DNA of 64,000 bases from Phenylobacterium sp. RIFCSPHIGHO2_01_FULL_69_31 (GCF_001824475.1 NZ_MHXN01000042.1:62001-126000); one strand, 5' to 3'; positions 47,464-58,071 are shown, numbered from the stretch's first letter. A program made the numbers and translations. Notes: generated from the letters alone by a model not told the origin.

Positions 47464-48345
47464 GTGACGCAGGTTGGGGGGCATCATACCGAGCGCGTGA
47501 GGCAGCGGACCCATGAGGGGTTCCTGCGTCACAAGGGATTCCGTTGGGCGCAGATCGCATCGTTGATCTGCCTTGTGGCGGTGGCGATCTATTTCTTTGT
47601 GGCCGCCCGTCTTGCCGAACCGCCCAACGGCGGCAGCTGGCTGGGCTACATCCTGGGCGTAGTCAGCGCCGGCCTGATCGTCTGGCTGGCCTGCCTGGGC
47701 GTGCGCAAGCGGGTCATCACCGCGGGCCACTATTCGCTCAAGGCCTGGGTCTCGGCCCACGTCTACCTGGGCCTGTCGCTCATCGTGCTGGCCACGCTGC
47801 ACACGGGTTTCCAGTTCGGCTGGAACGTCCACACCCTCGCCTATTCCCTGATGATGCTGGTCATCGCCTCGGGCGCCCTGGGCATCTGGGCCTACGCCAC
47901 CCTGCCCCAGCGGCTGCACGGCAACCGCGGCGAGACCACCCGCAAGCAGATGCTGGAGGCGTTGGAGAGCCTGGACAAGCAGCTCCACGACCTGGCGCTG
48001 CCGCTCGACCGCGCGGGCGCCCAGGTGGTCCGCCTGTCGCTCGAGGAAACCGAACTCGGCGGCAGCTTCTGGCGACGCCTCACCGGCGCCTACGGGAACT
48101 GCGCCACGAGCCGGGCCCTGCGCCAGGTGAAAGCCCTGCCCGCGCCCGCCGATCCGCGCCAGGCCGACGCCCTGGAGAAGATCGAGACGGTGCTGCAGCA
48201 GAAGGCCGATGTGCTGGGCCTCGCCCGGCGCCAGATGCAGATCACCGCCCTCCTTGAGGGATGGCTGTTCGTGCACATCCCCGCCACCTTCGCCCTGCTG
48301 GCGGCGCTCACCGCGCACATCGTCAGCGTCTTTACGTACTGGTGA
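47464..48345 (+). CDS. Five-helix membrane protein with b-cytochrome haem-ligand pattern
   Basis: 293 residues from a GTG 3 bp after the oxidoreductase stop. Predicted helices near 28-48, 58-80, 95-116, 122-146 and 263-290, with a ~110-residue cytoplasmic insert between helices 4 and 5. Helix 3 has H99 and H113, helix 5 has H271 and H285: two His-x13-His pairs, the spacing that ligates two stacked haems b in cytochrome b and related quinol enzymes. No family recognised. Context suggests it passes electrons between the upstream ferredoxin module, quinone and the downstream multihaem cytochrome. The haem assignment is inferred from spacing alone. Confidence 0.75.
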   Translation: MTQVGGHHTERVRQRTHEGFLRHKGFRWAQIASLICLVAVAIYFFVAARLAEPPNGGSWLGYILGVVSAGLIVWLACLGVRKRVITAGHYSLKAWVSAHVYLGLSLIVLATLHTGFQFGWNVHTLAYSLMMLVIASGALGIWAYATLPQRLHGNRGETTRKQMLEALESLDKQLHDLALPLDRAGAQVVRLSLEETELGGSFWRRLTGAYGNCATSRALRQVKALPAPADPRQADALEKIETVLQQKADVLGLARRQMQITALLEGWLFVHIPATFALLAALTAHIVSVFTYW

Positions 48346-48349
48346 GCCG

Positions 48350-50206
48350 GTGGCCCAGGAATTCCACCTCAAGCTGATCACCCAGCGCGCCGGCGGCGGC
48401 GACCCCATCGTGCGCGAGCGGACGGTGGAGAAGCCCGAGCTGTCGATCGGCCGCGCAAGCGCCAACGACATCGTGCTGGCCGACCTGTCGGTCGATCCGA
48501 CCCATGCGCGGATGCGCTTCTCGGGCCCCGGCCGCATCAGCATCGAGTCCGTCAGCGGTCTGCCCTTCGACCTCGGCGGGCGGCAGGTGCAGGGCGCGGA
48601 ACTCAACGTCGCCAGCCGCCCTGTCGTCCGCTTCGGCGCCTATACCCTCGCCTTCGAGCCGGCCGACGACGATAGCGCGGGCGTGACCGTCGTCCGCGAC
48701 GACGACGAACATCACGCCAGCCCCAGCGTCTTCTCGCTGCAGGCCAAGGTGTTCGGCCGGCGCAACATGGCCTGGGTGCTCGGCAGCGGCATCTTCCTGC
48801 TGTGCCTGGCGTTCCCGATGATCTTCGTGCTGTTCATGTCGAACCCGAAGATCCACCCGGACGAGCAGTGGTCGACGGGCCCCCTTTCCAAGGCTCACGC
48901 CTTCATGGCCAAGGACTGCAAGTCCTGCCACACCAACGCCTTCGTGGCCGTGCGGGACGAGGCCTGCCTCACCTGCCACGCCGCCGCGCCGGACAAGGCG
49001 CCCATGGCGCTGGCGACCGCCAAGCGACTGGGCAGCCCGTTCGAACCGCGCCTCGTGGCCGAGCATGCGCCGCACGCCGACCTGGTGAAATCGACGCCCC
49101 TGCCCCCGGGCCTCGGGGCCAAGGTCAACGTGCTGGTCCAGCGCGCCTTCAACCATCCCACCGACCGGTGCGCGAGCTGCCATATCGAGCACACGCCGGC
49201 CAAGGGCGGCCCGCCCTCGGCGCCGCTCAGCGACAAGCCCAAGCTGGTGGTGGTCCAGGACTGCGAGAGCTGTCACAGCGAGCTGAAGATGCGGCTGCCG
49301 AAGACTGGCCTCATCGACACGCCCGACTGGAGCAAGCACCCCGGCTTCCGCCCCCTGGTGATGACCGAACCCGGCTCTGCGCCCAAGTTCCAGCGCGTGG
49401 CCCTGGATACCGCGCCGCAGGAGCGCAACGGCCTGAACTTCCCGCACCGGCTCCACCTCGACCCGCTGGGCGGCGTGGCCCGCCAGGCCATCGGCCTGGG
49501 CAAGGCCGCCGGCTACGGCGCGGCGCTGGAGTGCGCCTCGTGCCACCGCCGGGACGCCACGGGAAAGACCTTCCTGCCGATCGAGATGGAGCGCGACTGC
49601 GGCGACTGCCACAGCCTTGCCTTCGCCCGGGTCGGCGGCGAACTGCGCAACCTGCCCCACGGCGACGTGAACAAGGTGATCGCCACCCTCGCGGGCCGCT
49701 CCGTCGCGGCGCCGGCCGGCACAGACCGGGCGCGGCCGGGAACCATCCGCCCCAGCGCGTTCGCCGCCAGCGGGGCCGGCGCCTACCGCGCCACCTTCTC
49801 GCGCGGCGGCGCCTGCTACGACTGCCACACGGTCACCTGGGCCGGCGACACAGTGCAGCTGGCGCCCGTCAGCCTGGCCTCCAGGTATCTCCCGCGCGGC
49901 GCTTTCGACCACGGCGTGCCCGAGCACGGCGGCCCGGGCGAGTCCAAGAAGGGCGGGTTCGAATGCGCCGACTGCCACCGCGCCCAGACCTCCGACAAGT
50001 CCGGCGACGTCCTGATCCCGGACCTGGCCAAGTGCGGCGCCTGCCACGGCAAGACCACGGCCCAGATCGCCGCGGCCGACGACGCCGACTGCACGACCTG
50101 CCATAGCTTCCACAAGCCCGGTCAGGCCACGCCGAAGCCCGGCCATCCGCCGCTGGAGACCCTGCGGTGGACCGAGGCCCTGGCCCGCCGGGCGGCCGGC
50201 GCCTGA
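48350..50206 (+). CDS. FHA domain-transmembrane-decahaem cytochrome c
   Basis: 618 residues from a GTG at 48350, 4 bp after the upstream stop; the longer open frame overlaps that gene. Residues 1-105: FHA domain (LSIGRASANDIVLAD, VDPTHARM), a phosphothreonine-peptide reader. Residues 140-163: single membrane helix (GSGIFLLCLAFPMIFVLFM). The remaining ~450 residues hold ten CxxCH haem-binding motifs (CKSCH, CLTCH, CASCH, CESCH, CASCH, CGDCH, CYDCH, CADCH, CGACH, CTTCH). FHA inside and haems in the periplasm is the only sensible topology. Coupling a kinase-signalling reader to a multihaem cytochrome is rare. Confidence 0.88.
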   Translation: MAQEFHLKLITQRAGGGDPIVRERTVEKPELSIGRASANDIVLADLSVDPTHARMRFSGPGRISIESVSGLPFDLGGRQVQGAELNVASRPVVRFGAYTLAFEPADDDSAGVTVVRDDDEHHASPSVFSLQAKVFGRRNMAWVLGSGIFLLCLAFPMIFVLFMSNPKIHPDEQWSTGPLSKAHAFMAKDCKSCHTNAFVAVRDEACLTCHAAAPDKAPMALATAKRLGSPFEPRLVAEHAPHADLVKSTPLPPGLGAKVNVLVQRAFNHPTDRCASCHIEHTPAKGGPPSAPLSDKPKLVVVQDCESCHSELKMRLPKTGLIDTPDWSKHPGFRPLVMTEPGSAPKFQRVALDTAPQERNGLNFPHRLHLDPLGGVARQAIGLGKAAGYGAALECASCHRRDATGKTFLPIEMERDCGDCHSLAFARVGGELRNLPHGDVNKVIATLAGRSVAAPAGTDRARPGTIRPSAFAASGAGAYRATFSRGGACYDCHTVTWAGDTVQLAPVSLASRYLPRGAFDHGVPEHGGPGESKKGGFECADCHRAQTSDKSGDVLIPDLAKCGACHGKTTAQIAAADDADCTTCHSFHKPGQATPKPGHPPLETLRWTEALARRAAGA

Positions 50207-50221
50207 CGGCCTGATCTCAGC

Positions 50222-50254
50222 AAAAACGCCGCCCCGGGCGACCGGAGCGGCGTT
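50222..50254 (-). terminator. Intrinsic terminator for gdhA
   Basis: AACGCCGC (50225-50232) and GCGGCGTT (50247-50254) form an 8-bp stem; on the minus strand it is followed by a T-run (positions 50226-50222). It separates the convergent decahaem and gdhA genes and may work in both directions. Confidence 0.75.
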
Positions 50255-50278
50255 CGCATCGTCAGATCGTGACGGGGT

Positions 50279-51637
50279 TCAGACCACCCCGAAGGCCAGC
50301 ATCGCGTCGGCGACCTTCTTGAAGCCTGCGATGTTGGCGCCCTTCACATAGTCGGGAATCTTCGACCCCGGCCGGCCGCCGTACTCCAGGCAGCTCGAGT
50401 GGATGCCCGCCATGATGTCGATCAGCAGGCGCTGCAGCTCCTCTTCCTTCCAGGAGATGCGGGCCGAGTTCTGGCTCATCTCCAGGCCGGAGACCGCGAC
50501 GCCGCCGGCGTTGGCCGCCTTGCCTGGCGCATAGAGGATCTGCGCGTCCTTGAAGACGTGCACGCCCTCCAGGTTGGTCGGCATGTTGGCGCCTTCCGAC
50601 ACCCCGATGCAGCCGTTGCCCACCAGCGTCCGGGCATCGTCGCCCAGCAGTTCGTTCTGCGTCGCGCACGGCAGCGCCAGCTGGCAAGGCACGCCCCAGG
50701 GCGTCTTGCCCACGTGGAACTCGGCGCCCTTGAATTCCTTGGCGTACTCCGAGATGCGGCCCCGGCGCTTGTTCTTGAGGTCCTTCACCCAGTCGATCTT
50801 CTCCTGGGTGAAGCCGTCGGGGTCATAGACGAAGCCTTCGGAGTCCGAGAGCGTCACGACCTTGCCGCCCAGCTGCGTGCACTTCTCGGCCGCATGGGTG
50901 GCGACGTTGCCGGACCCCGAGATCACCACCGTGTGGCCCGCGATGTCCTTGCCTTGGGTCTTCAGCATGTTCTGCAGGAAGTAGGTGGCGCCGTAGCCCG
51001 TGGCCTCGGTGCGGATCAGCGAGCCGCCGTACTCCAGCCCCTTGCCGGTCAGCACGCCGGTGAATTCGTTCGTGATCCGCTTGTACTGGCCGAACATATA
51101 GCCGATCTCGCGCGCGCCCACGCCGATGTCCCCGGCCGGCACGTCCACGTCGGCGCCGACGTAGCGGTAGAGCTCGGTCATCAGGCTCTGGCAGAAGCGC
51201 ATGACCTCGCCATCCGACTTGCCCTTCGGATTGAAGTTCGAGCCGCCCTTGCCCCCGCCCATGGGCAGGCCGGTGAGCGCATTCTTGAAGGTCTGTTCGA
51301 ACGCCAGGAACTTCAGGACGCTTTCGGTCACCGAGGGGTGGAAGCGGATGCCGCCCTTGTAGGGGCCGATGGCGTTGTTGTTCTGCACACGCCAGGCGCG
51401 CTGCACCCGGATGTCGCCCTTGTCGTCCTGCCAGCAGACGCGGAAGCTGATCACGCGGTCCGGCTCGGCGATGCGGCGCAGGATCTGGGCCTTGTGATAG
51501 GCTTCCTTGTCCTGGATGAAGTCGAAGATGTCCTCGGCCACCTCGGTGACCGCCTGGACGAATTCCGGCTGGCCCGGGTTGCGGCGCTTCACGCCCTCGA
51601 TGAACCCGTTCAGGTCGACGTGATCGGTTACTGCCAT
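50279..51637 (-). CDS. gdhA: NADP-type glutamate dehydrogenase
   Basis: 452 residues from the ATG at 51637, preceded by GGGGGA; an ATG at 51649 is poorly spaced from its Shine-Dalgarno. Matches the ~450-residue hexameric class: substrate Lys region PMGGGKGGSNFNPKGKSDGE, PAGDIGVGAREIGYMFGQYK, and nucleotide fold VVISGSGNVATHAAEK. Interconverts 2-oxoglutarate plus ammonia and glutamate. Divergent from the ThDP enzyme gene across 178 bp. Confidence 0.95.
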   Translation of the reverse strand: MAVTDHVDLNGFIEGVKRRNPGQPEFVQAVTEVAEDIFDFIQDKEAYHKAQILRRIAEPDRVISFRVCWQDDKGDIRVQRAWRVQNNNAIGPYKGGIRFHPSVTESVLKFLAFEQTFKNALTGLPMGGGKGGSNFNPKGKSDGEVMRFCQSLMTELYRYVGADVDVPAGDIGVGAREIGYMFGQYKRITNEFTGVLTGKGLEYGGSLIRTEATGYGATYFLQNMLKTQGKDIAGHTVVISGSGNVATHAAEKCTQLGGKVVTLSDSEGFVYDPDGFTQEKIDWVKDLKNKRRGRISEYAKEFKGAEFHVGKTPWGVPCQLALPCATQNELLGDDARTLVGNGCIGVSEGANMPTNLEGVHVFKDAQILYAPGKAANAGGVAVSGLEMSQNSARISWKEEELQRLLIDIMAGIHSSCLEYGGRPGSKIPDYVKGANIAGFKKVADAMLAFGVV

Positions 51638-51688
51638 GTGGTCCCCCATGCTCCGGCGCGACCCTCGCCCCGGCGGCTCTTCCCTTAA

Positions 51689-51738
51689 GAAGCTTAGCTT
51701 CGAAATCCGTACGGGCTAAGCGCATTTGCGGACGCAAA
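51689..51738. promoter_or_regulatory. Two palindromes in the gdhA / ThDP-enzyme divergent promoter
   Basis: GAAGCT-T-AGCTTC at 51689-51701 and TTTGCG-GA-CGCAAA at 51725-51738 are perfect short dyads in the 178-bp gap between divergent starts. Either may be an operator; the regulator is not evident nearby. Confidence 0.35.
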
Positions 51739-51815
51739 CCCGCGCCCTCTTCTTTGCCCCTTCACAAGAGCCTGGAATTTGCGACAACTCCCCCGCTGGA
51801 TGGGGGCTATAAGTC

Positions 51816-53462
51816 ATGACGAAAGCGTCTGATCTGTTCGTACAATGCCTGGAAGAAGAGGGCGTCGAGCACGTCTTCGGGGTTCCGGGCGAGGAAAACC
51901 TGGACTTCCTGGACAGCCTGTCCCGGTCCACGAAGATCAAGCTGATCCTGACCCGCCACGAACAGGGCGCGGGCTTCATGGCCGCCACCTATGGCCGGCA
52001 CACGGGCAAGGCCGGCGTGTGCGTCGCCACCCTGGGCCCGGGCGCCACCAACTTCGTCACCGCCGCCGCCTACGCCCAGCTCGGCGGCATGCCGATGATG
52101 ATGCTGACCGGCCAGAAGCCCATCAAGAAGTCCAAGCAGGGTCGGTTCCAGATCCTCGACGTCGTCGACATGATGAAGCCGCTGACCAAGTACACGCACC
52201 AGCTGGCGTCGGCCGACAACATCCCCAGCCGCGTACGCGAAGCCTTCCGCCTGGCCCAGGAGGAGAAACCCGGCGCGGTCCACATCGAGTTCCCCGAGGA
52301 CGTGGCCGACGAGCAGACCGAGTCGAAGCCGTTCCCCAAGAGCAACGCCCGCCGCCCGGTGGCCGACGAGAAGTCGATTCGCGCCGCGGCCAAGCGCATC
52401 GAGCAGGCCAAGTCCCCCATCCTGGTGATCGGCGCCGGCGCCAACCGCACCATGACCAGCCGGATGCTCTCGCAGTTCATCGAGAAGACCGGCATTCCGT
52501 TCGTCTCCACCCAGCTCGGCAAGGGCGTGGTCGACGAGTTGAGCCCCAAGTTCCTCGGCTGCGCGGCCCTGTCGGCCGGCGACTTCGTGCACCGGGCCAT
52601 CGGCGCCGCCGACCTGATCATCAACGTCGGCCATGACGTGATCGAGAAGCCGCCGTTCTTCATGCAGCCCGGCGGCACGGAGGTGATCCACATCAACTTC
52701 CGCTCGGCCGAGGTCGATCCGGTCTACTTCCCGCAGTACGAGGTGATCGGCGACATCGGCAACGCCATCTGGCAGATCAAGGAAGACATCCTGCCCCAGA
52801 CGGGTTGGGACTTCTCGGCCATGTTCAAGGCCCGCGCGGCCGAGGTCGAGCACACCGCCAAGTCCGACAAGGACATGCGCTTCCCGATCTACCCGCAGTA
52901 CCTCGTGGCCCAGATCCGCAAGGCGATGCCGGACGACGGCATCATCTGCCTCGACAACGGGGTCTATAAGATCTGGTTCGCCCGGAACTATCCGGCGCGG
53001 GCGCCCAACACCGTCCTGCTGGACAACGCCCTGGCCACCATGGGCGCGGGCCTGCCCTCGGCCATGGCCTCGAACATGGTCTATCCGAACCGCAAGGTCA
53101 TGGCGATCTGCGGCGACGGCGGCTTCATGATGAACAGCCAGGAGATGGAGACCGCCGTCCGCCTGAAGCTGAACATCACCGTCCTGATCCTCAACGACAA
53201 CAGCTACGGCATGATCCGCTGGAAGCAGGCGAACATGGGCTTCAAGGACTGGGGCCTCACCTACGGCAACCCCGACTTCGTGGAGTACGCCAAGGCCTAC
53301 GGCGCCAACGGCTACCGGGTGGAGAGCGCCTCGCACCTGCCCGAGTTGCTGAAGCAGTGCCTGGACACGCCCGGGGTGAACCTCATCGACTGCCCGGTGG
53401 ACTATTCCGACAACGACGCGATCCTGAACAAGCAGATCAAGGAACTGAGCGCCGCGCTCTGA
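51816..53462 (+). CDS. Acetolactate synthase-like ThDP enzyme, large subunit
   Basis: 548 residues. Cofactor-activating Glu region RHEQGAGFMAATYGR, N-terminal VFGVPGEENLDFLDSL, and the ThDP/Mg motif GDGGFMMNSQEMETA ending with NDNSYGMI. Such enzymes condense two pyruvates to acetolactate; homologues without a small regulatory subunit are catabolic or act on other 2-oxo acids. No ilvH follows. The next gene, an aldehyde dehydrogenase, is 24 bp away, suggesting decarboxylation then oxidation of an aldehyde product. Substrate not certain. Confidence 0.9.
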   Translation: MTKASDLFVQCLEEEGVEHVFGVPGEENLDFLDSLSRSTKIKLILTRHEQGAGFMAATYGRHTGKAGVCVATLGPGATNFVTAAAYAQLGGMPMMMLTGQKPIKKSKQGRFQILDVVDMMKPLTKYTHQLASADNIPSRVREAFRLAQEEKPGAVHIEFPEDVADEQTESKPFPKSNARRPVADEKSIRAAAKRIEQAKSPILVIGAGANRTMTSRMLSQFIEKTGIPFVSTQLGKGVVDELSPKFLGCAALSAGDFVHRAIGAADLIINVGHDVIEKPPFFMQPGGTEVIHINFRSAEVDPVYFPQYEVIGDIGNAIWQIKEDILPQTGWDFSAMFKARAAEVEHTAKSDKDMRFPIYPQYLVAQIRKAMPDDGIICLDNGVYKIWFARNYPARAPNTVLLDNALATMGAGLPSAMASNMVYPNRKVMAICGDGGFMMNSQEMETAVRLKLNITVLILNDNSYGMIRWKQANMGFKDWGLTYGNPDFVEYAKAYGANGYRVESASHLPELLKQCLDTPGVNLIDCPVDYSDNDAILNKQIKELSAAL

Positions 53463-53486
53463 CCGGCGGCGCCCGAGGATTCCCAC

Positions 53487-54920
<1,434 letters not shown>

Positions 54921-54972
54921 GGTTGCGTATCTACACGGGCGTATGCGCGCTGCTCGGGGAGGCGGCCTCTTG

Positions 54973-55803
54973 ATGACCATTGCGCAGATCACCGATCTGC
55001 ACGTCACGACCGAGAAGGATCCGCTGAATCAACGGCGGAACGAGGAACGTCTGCGTCAGGTGATGCAGGCGATCCACGGCCTGCGCCCGCGCCCCGTCGC
55101 CATCATCGCCAGCGGCGACCTCGTCGACCGGGGTGAGCGCGAGGAATACGTCGAGCTCAAGCGGCTGATGGCCGAGAGCGAGATCCCGATCTTCTACGCC
55201 ATGGGCAACCACGACAGCCGCGAGGGCTTCCTGGCCGAGTTCAGCGGCCCCGGCGCCGAGACCGACGAGAACGGCTTCGTCCAGTACACGGTCGACTTCG
55301 GCGAGATGCGGATGGTCGTCTGCGACACCCTGGATGGCCCCAACGACGGCGAGTACGACGAGGCGCGCGCCGCGTGGCTGGCCCGCACCTTGGATGAGGC
55401 GCCCGATCGCCCGACCGCCGTCGTGCTGCATCACCCGCCCATCCCCAGCGGGATCCGCTGGATGGACCCCGACCCCAATTCGCCCTGGCTGGGCCGGCTC
55501 GAACAGGTGCTCACCGGCCGCAAGCAGGTGAAGGTGCTGATGTGCGGCCACATCCACCGCGCCTTCAACGGCGTCTTCGCCGGCCACGTGGTGTCGGCCG
55601 CCCCGGCTACCTCGATCCAGCTCACCCTCGACCTCACCGAGGTCGACATGCATGTGCCGGACGGCCGCGAGATCCTGGTGGAAGAGCCGCCGGGCTACGC
55701 GCTCCTGATGTCCGAGGGCGGCAATCTCACCACCCACATGTGCCTGGCCGGCGATTACGCCCCGGCCGTGACCTACAACTTCCCCTTCCGAAAGCTGGCC
55801 TGA
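54973..55803 (+). CDS. CpdA-like class III cyclic nucleotide phosphodiesterase
   Basis: 276 residues from the ATG at 54973 (GGGGAGG upstream); the frame also opens at 54943. Metallophosphatase motifs in order: ITDLHVTTEKD, ASGDLVDRGE, YAMGNHDSREGF, VLHHPPIPSG and CGHIHRAFNG, the CpdA arrangement. CpdA enzymes hydrolyse 3',5'-cAMP. The gene ends 3 bp before the adenylate cyclase gene, so synthesis and breakdown of the signal are encoded together. Confidence 0.88.
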   Translation: MTIAQITDLHVTTEKDPLNQRRNEERLRQVMQAIHGLRPRPVAIIASGDLVDRGEREEYVELKRLMAESEIPIFYAMGNHDSREGFLAEFSGPGAETDENGFVQYTVDFGEMRMVVCDTLDGPNDGEYDEARAAWLARTLDEAPDRPTAVVLHHPPIPSGIRWMDPDPNSPWLGRLEQVLTGRKQVKVLMCGHIHRAFNGVFAGHVVSAAPATSIQLTLDLTEVDMHVPDGREILVEEPPGYALLMSEGGNLTTHMCLAGDYAPAVTYNFPFRKLA

Positions 55804-55806
55804 GCC

Positions 55807-57669
55807 ATGCCGCCGGGGGCTGTGCGCAAGGGCGTCGTGGGCCGCACCCTGGCCCTTCTTTCCCGGCTGCGAGCCAAGGGCGGCAAGAAGTTCGCCGATT
55901 TCCTGGTGACCCTCGTGGTCGCGGCGGTGGCGGCCGGCGCAGCCCTCTGGCTCAGCACCACCCTGCCCCTCCGTTTCGTGGAAAACCTCACCTACGATTT
56001 CCGGCTGGCCTGGGGTGCCCCGCCGCCGCAGCGCGAATTCGTCATCGTCAAGATGGACGACGCCGCGACCGAGGCCATGAGCGAGGCCTCGGAGTGCCAT
56101 TGCCTCGCGCCCATCGACAAGGCCTGGCTGGGCGACCTCATCGCCAGCCTGGACTCCAAGGGCGTGAAGGCCATCGCCGTCGACTATCTGCTCGACACCT
56201 GGTCCTCGCCCGAGGAGTTCCAGGACTTCGAGCGGCGGATCGCCGGCGTGAAGGCCCCGCTGATCGCCGTCGTCGATCCCGCGCGCACGCCGGGCGTGGA
56301 CTTCCCGGTCTCCAAGAAGGTGCTCTACTCCGACGCCCGGGCCTTGATGCACATCGACTTCGACGACGTCATCCGGCGCTACGACCCGCGGCCCAGCCAG
56401 TATCCGGCCTTCGCCACCCGGGTCGCCATGTCCGTCTCGGACAAGACCTGGCCGACGACGCCCTTCGACATCCGCTACCGCCAACCTGACCCGGAGGTGG
56501 CGGCCGAGAACGCGGGCGCCATCGGCCCCTCCTATTCCGCGGCCTTCGTGCCCGTGCTCCCCGACGCCCTGCTCAAGGACAAGATCGCCTTCATCGGCAG
56601 CGTCACCCGGGCCGCCACCGAGGATTCGAGCACGCCCAAGGAGGACATGCACACCACGCCCTTACGCTTCCGCCAGGGGCACACCCAGGGCACCCCGGGG
56701 GTCGAGGTCCACGTCCATGCCCTGTCGCAGATGCTGGCCGGCGACCGCATCATCCGGCCCGGCGCGGTGTGGGACGCCCTCATGACCGTCGTGGCGGCCT
56801 TGGCGGGCGCCCTGCTCGGCCGGTCCACCCAGCGCTGGTGGATCTCCGTGGGGATCGTGCTGTTGGGCGCCGCCACCCTGCTGGTCAGCGCCTTCGTCTT
56901 CTACGAGCGCCTGGCCCTGATGGTGCCGATGACCAGCCCGCTGCTGGGCTTCGCCTTCGGCTTCTTCATCCTCAGCCGTCTCGCCGCGGCCGAGCTGCAG
57001 AACCAGCGGGCGTTCTACTCCTCGACGCTGGAGCGCTATCTCGCCCCGCAGGTGATCGACCGCATGGTCGACGGCCGCGAGGAGGTGAAGATCGGCGCCG
57101 AGGAGCGCGAGATCACCGTGATGATCTCGGACCTGGAGAACTTCTCCACCCTCGTGGCCACCCTGCCCCTCGACACCTTCTCCGAGGTGATCAACGAGTA
57201 CTTCGACGGCGTCATCGACATCCTGTGGAAGCACGAGGCGATGATCGACAAGATGACCGGCGACGGGATCATCGCGATCTTCGGGGCGCCCGTGGCCTCC
57301 AACGACCACGCCGACCGCGCCATCGCCTGCGCCCGGGAGATCGACCTCTACGCCCTGGAGATCCGCGAGCGGATGATCGCCCGCGGCATCAAGTTCGGCT
57401 ACACGCGCATGGGCCTGTCGTCGGGCATCGGCCTCGTCGGCAACTTCGGCGGCGAACGCCGCTTCAACTACACCGCCTACGGCGAGGTGGTGGTCATCGC
57501 CGCCCGCCTCGAGGCCGCCAACAAGACCTTCGGCACCCGCATCCTCTTCAGCGCCGACACCCTGAAGCTGGCCCGCAAAGACGTGCCCATCGAAGCCGTC
57601 GGCGAGATCGACCTCAAGGGCGTCCCGGTGCCGATCCCCGCCTACACGACCCGGATCGAGGCGGCCTGA
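55807..57669 (+). CDS. CHASE2-domain adenylate cyclase (class III)
   Basis: 620 residues. Membrane helix 31-50, extracytoplasmic CHASE2 sensor about 55-312, three helices between 322 and 392, then a class III cyclase domain (about 432-600). Metal-binding Asp in MISDLENF (442) and DKMTGDGI (486), base-selecting Lys 482 and Thr 556 (YTAYG), the class IIIb pair for ATP. Arg 567 is kept, but the Asn of the usual GDxVNxAAR motif is Val 563 here (GEVVVIAARLE), so catalytic rate may be low. Likely source of the cAMP read by the 45004 protein; CHASE2 ligand unknown. Confidence 0.9.
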   Translation: MPPGAVRKGVVGRTLALLSRLRAKGGKKFADFLVTLVVAAVAAGAALWLSTTLPLRFVENLTYDFRLAWGAPPPQREFVIVKMDDAATEAMSEASECHCLAPIDKAWLGDLIASLDSKGVKAIAVDYLLDTWSSPEEFQDFERRIAGVKAPLIAVVDPARTPGVDFPVSKKVLYSDARALMHIDFDDVIRRYDPRPSQYPAFATRVAMSVSDKTWPTTPFDIRYRQPDPEVAAENAGAIGPSYSAAFVPVLPDALLKDKIAFIGSVTRAATEDSSTPKEDMHTTPLRFRQGHTQGTPGVEVHVHALSQMLAGDRIIRPGAVWDALMTVVAALAGALLGRSTQRWWISVGIVLLGAATLLVSAFVFYERLALMVPMTSPLLGFAFGFFILSRLAAAELQNQRAFYSSTLERYLAPQVIDRMVDGREEVKIGAEEREITVMISDLENFSTLVATLPLDTFSEVINEYFDGVIDILWKHEAMIDKMTGDGIIAIFGAPVASNDHADRAIACAREIDLYALEIRERMIARGIKFGYTRMGLSSGIGLVGNFGGERRFNYTAYGEVVVIAARLEAANKTFGTRILFSADTLKLARKDVPIEAVGEIDLKGVPVPIPAYTTRIEAA

Positions 57670-57740
57670 CGCAAGACCCCGCCGTAGTGGTGGTGCGCGC
57701 TCGATCTCAGTCAGGGGGGGACACTCACGCCCTCCCCCTT

Positions 57741-57791
57741 TCGTCAGCCCGGGCGGAGCGCTCGCCAGAGCGCGCAGACCCGGGACCCAGC
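57741..57791 (+). repeat. REP-like element, copy 1
   Basis: 51-bp element with CCCGGG at both ends and an internal hairpin GCGCTC-GCCA-GAGCGC. It is repeated inverted at 58021-58071 with 47 of 51 bases identical. Lies in the 499-bp gap (57670-58168) between the convergent cyclase and decahaem genes, which holds no gene that I can see. Confidence 0.7.
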
Positions 57792-58020
57792 CACACCGCC
57801 GCCGACGCTCGCCTGAGGGCGCTGCAGCCACGACAGCGGTCCTTCCGGCTCCTAGAACTAGGGGCCGGATAGATCGCGCCATTCAGGATTCTTGGCCTCG
57901 ATCAGCTGCAGCTTCCAGTCTCACCGCCAGCGCCTTTCGCGCCGTGCCCGACCATCAACGAAAGCTAAGCCGTGACGCGGATTACGTCATTCATCGTGGC
58001 GCAGCTTCTAGGTGGCGTCT

Positions 58021-58071
58021 GCTGGGTCTCGGGTCTCCGCGCTCTGGCGAGCGCTACGCCCGGGATGACGA
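58021..58071 (-). repeat. REP-like element, copy 2 (inverted)
   Basis: Inverted copy of 57741-57791. The pair could fold into one long hairpin in either transcript and may terminate or stabilise both convergent messages. The sequence (GTCATCCCGGGCGTAGCG start) resembles dispersed palindromic repeats of Caulobacterales; multiplicity elsewhere cannot be seen here. Confidence 0.7.
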
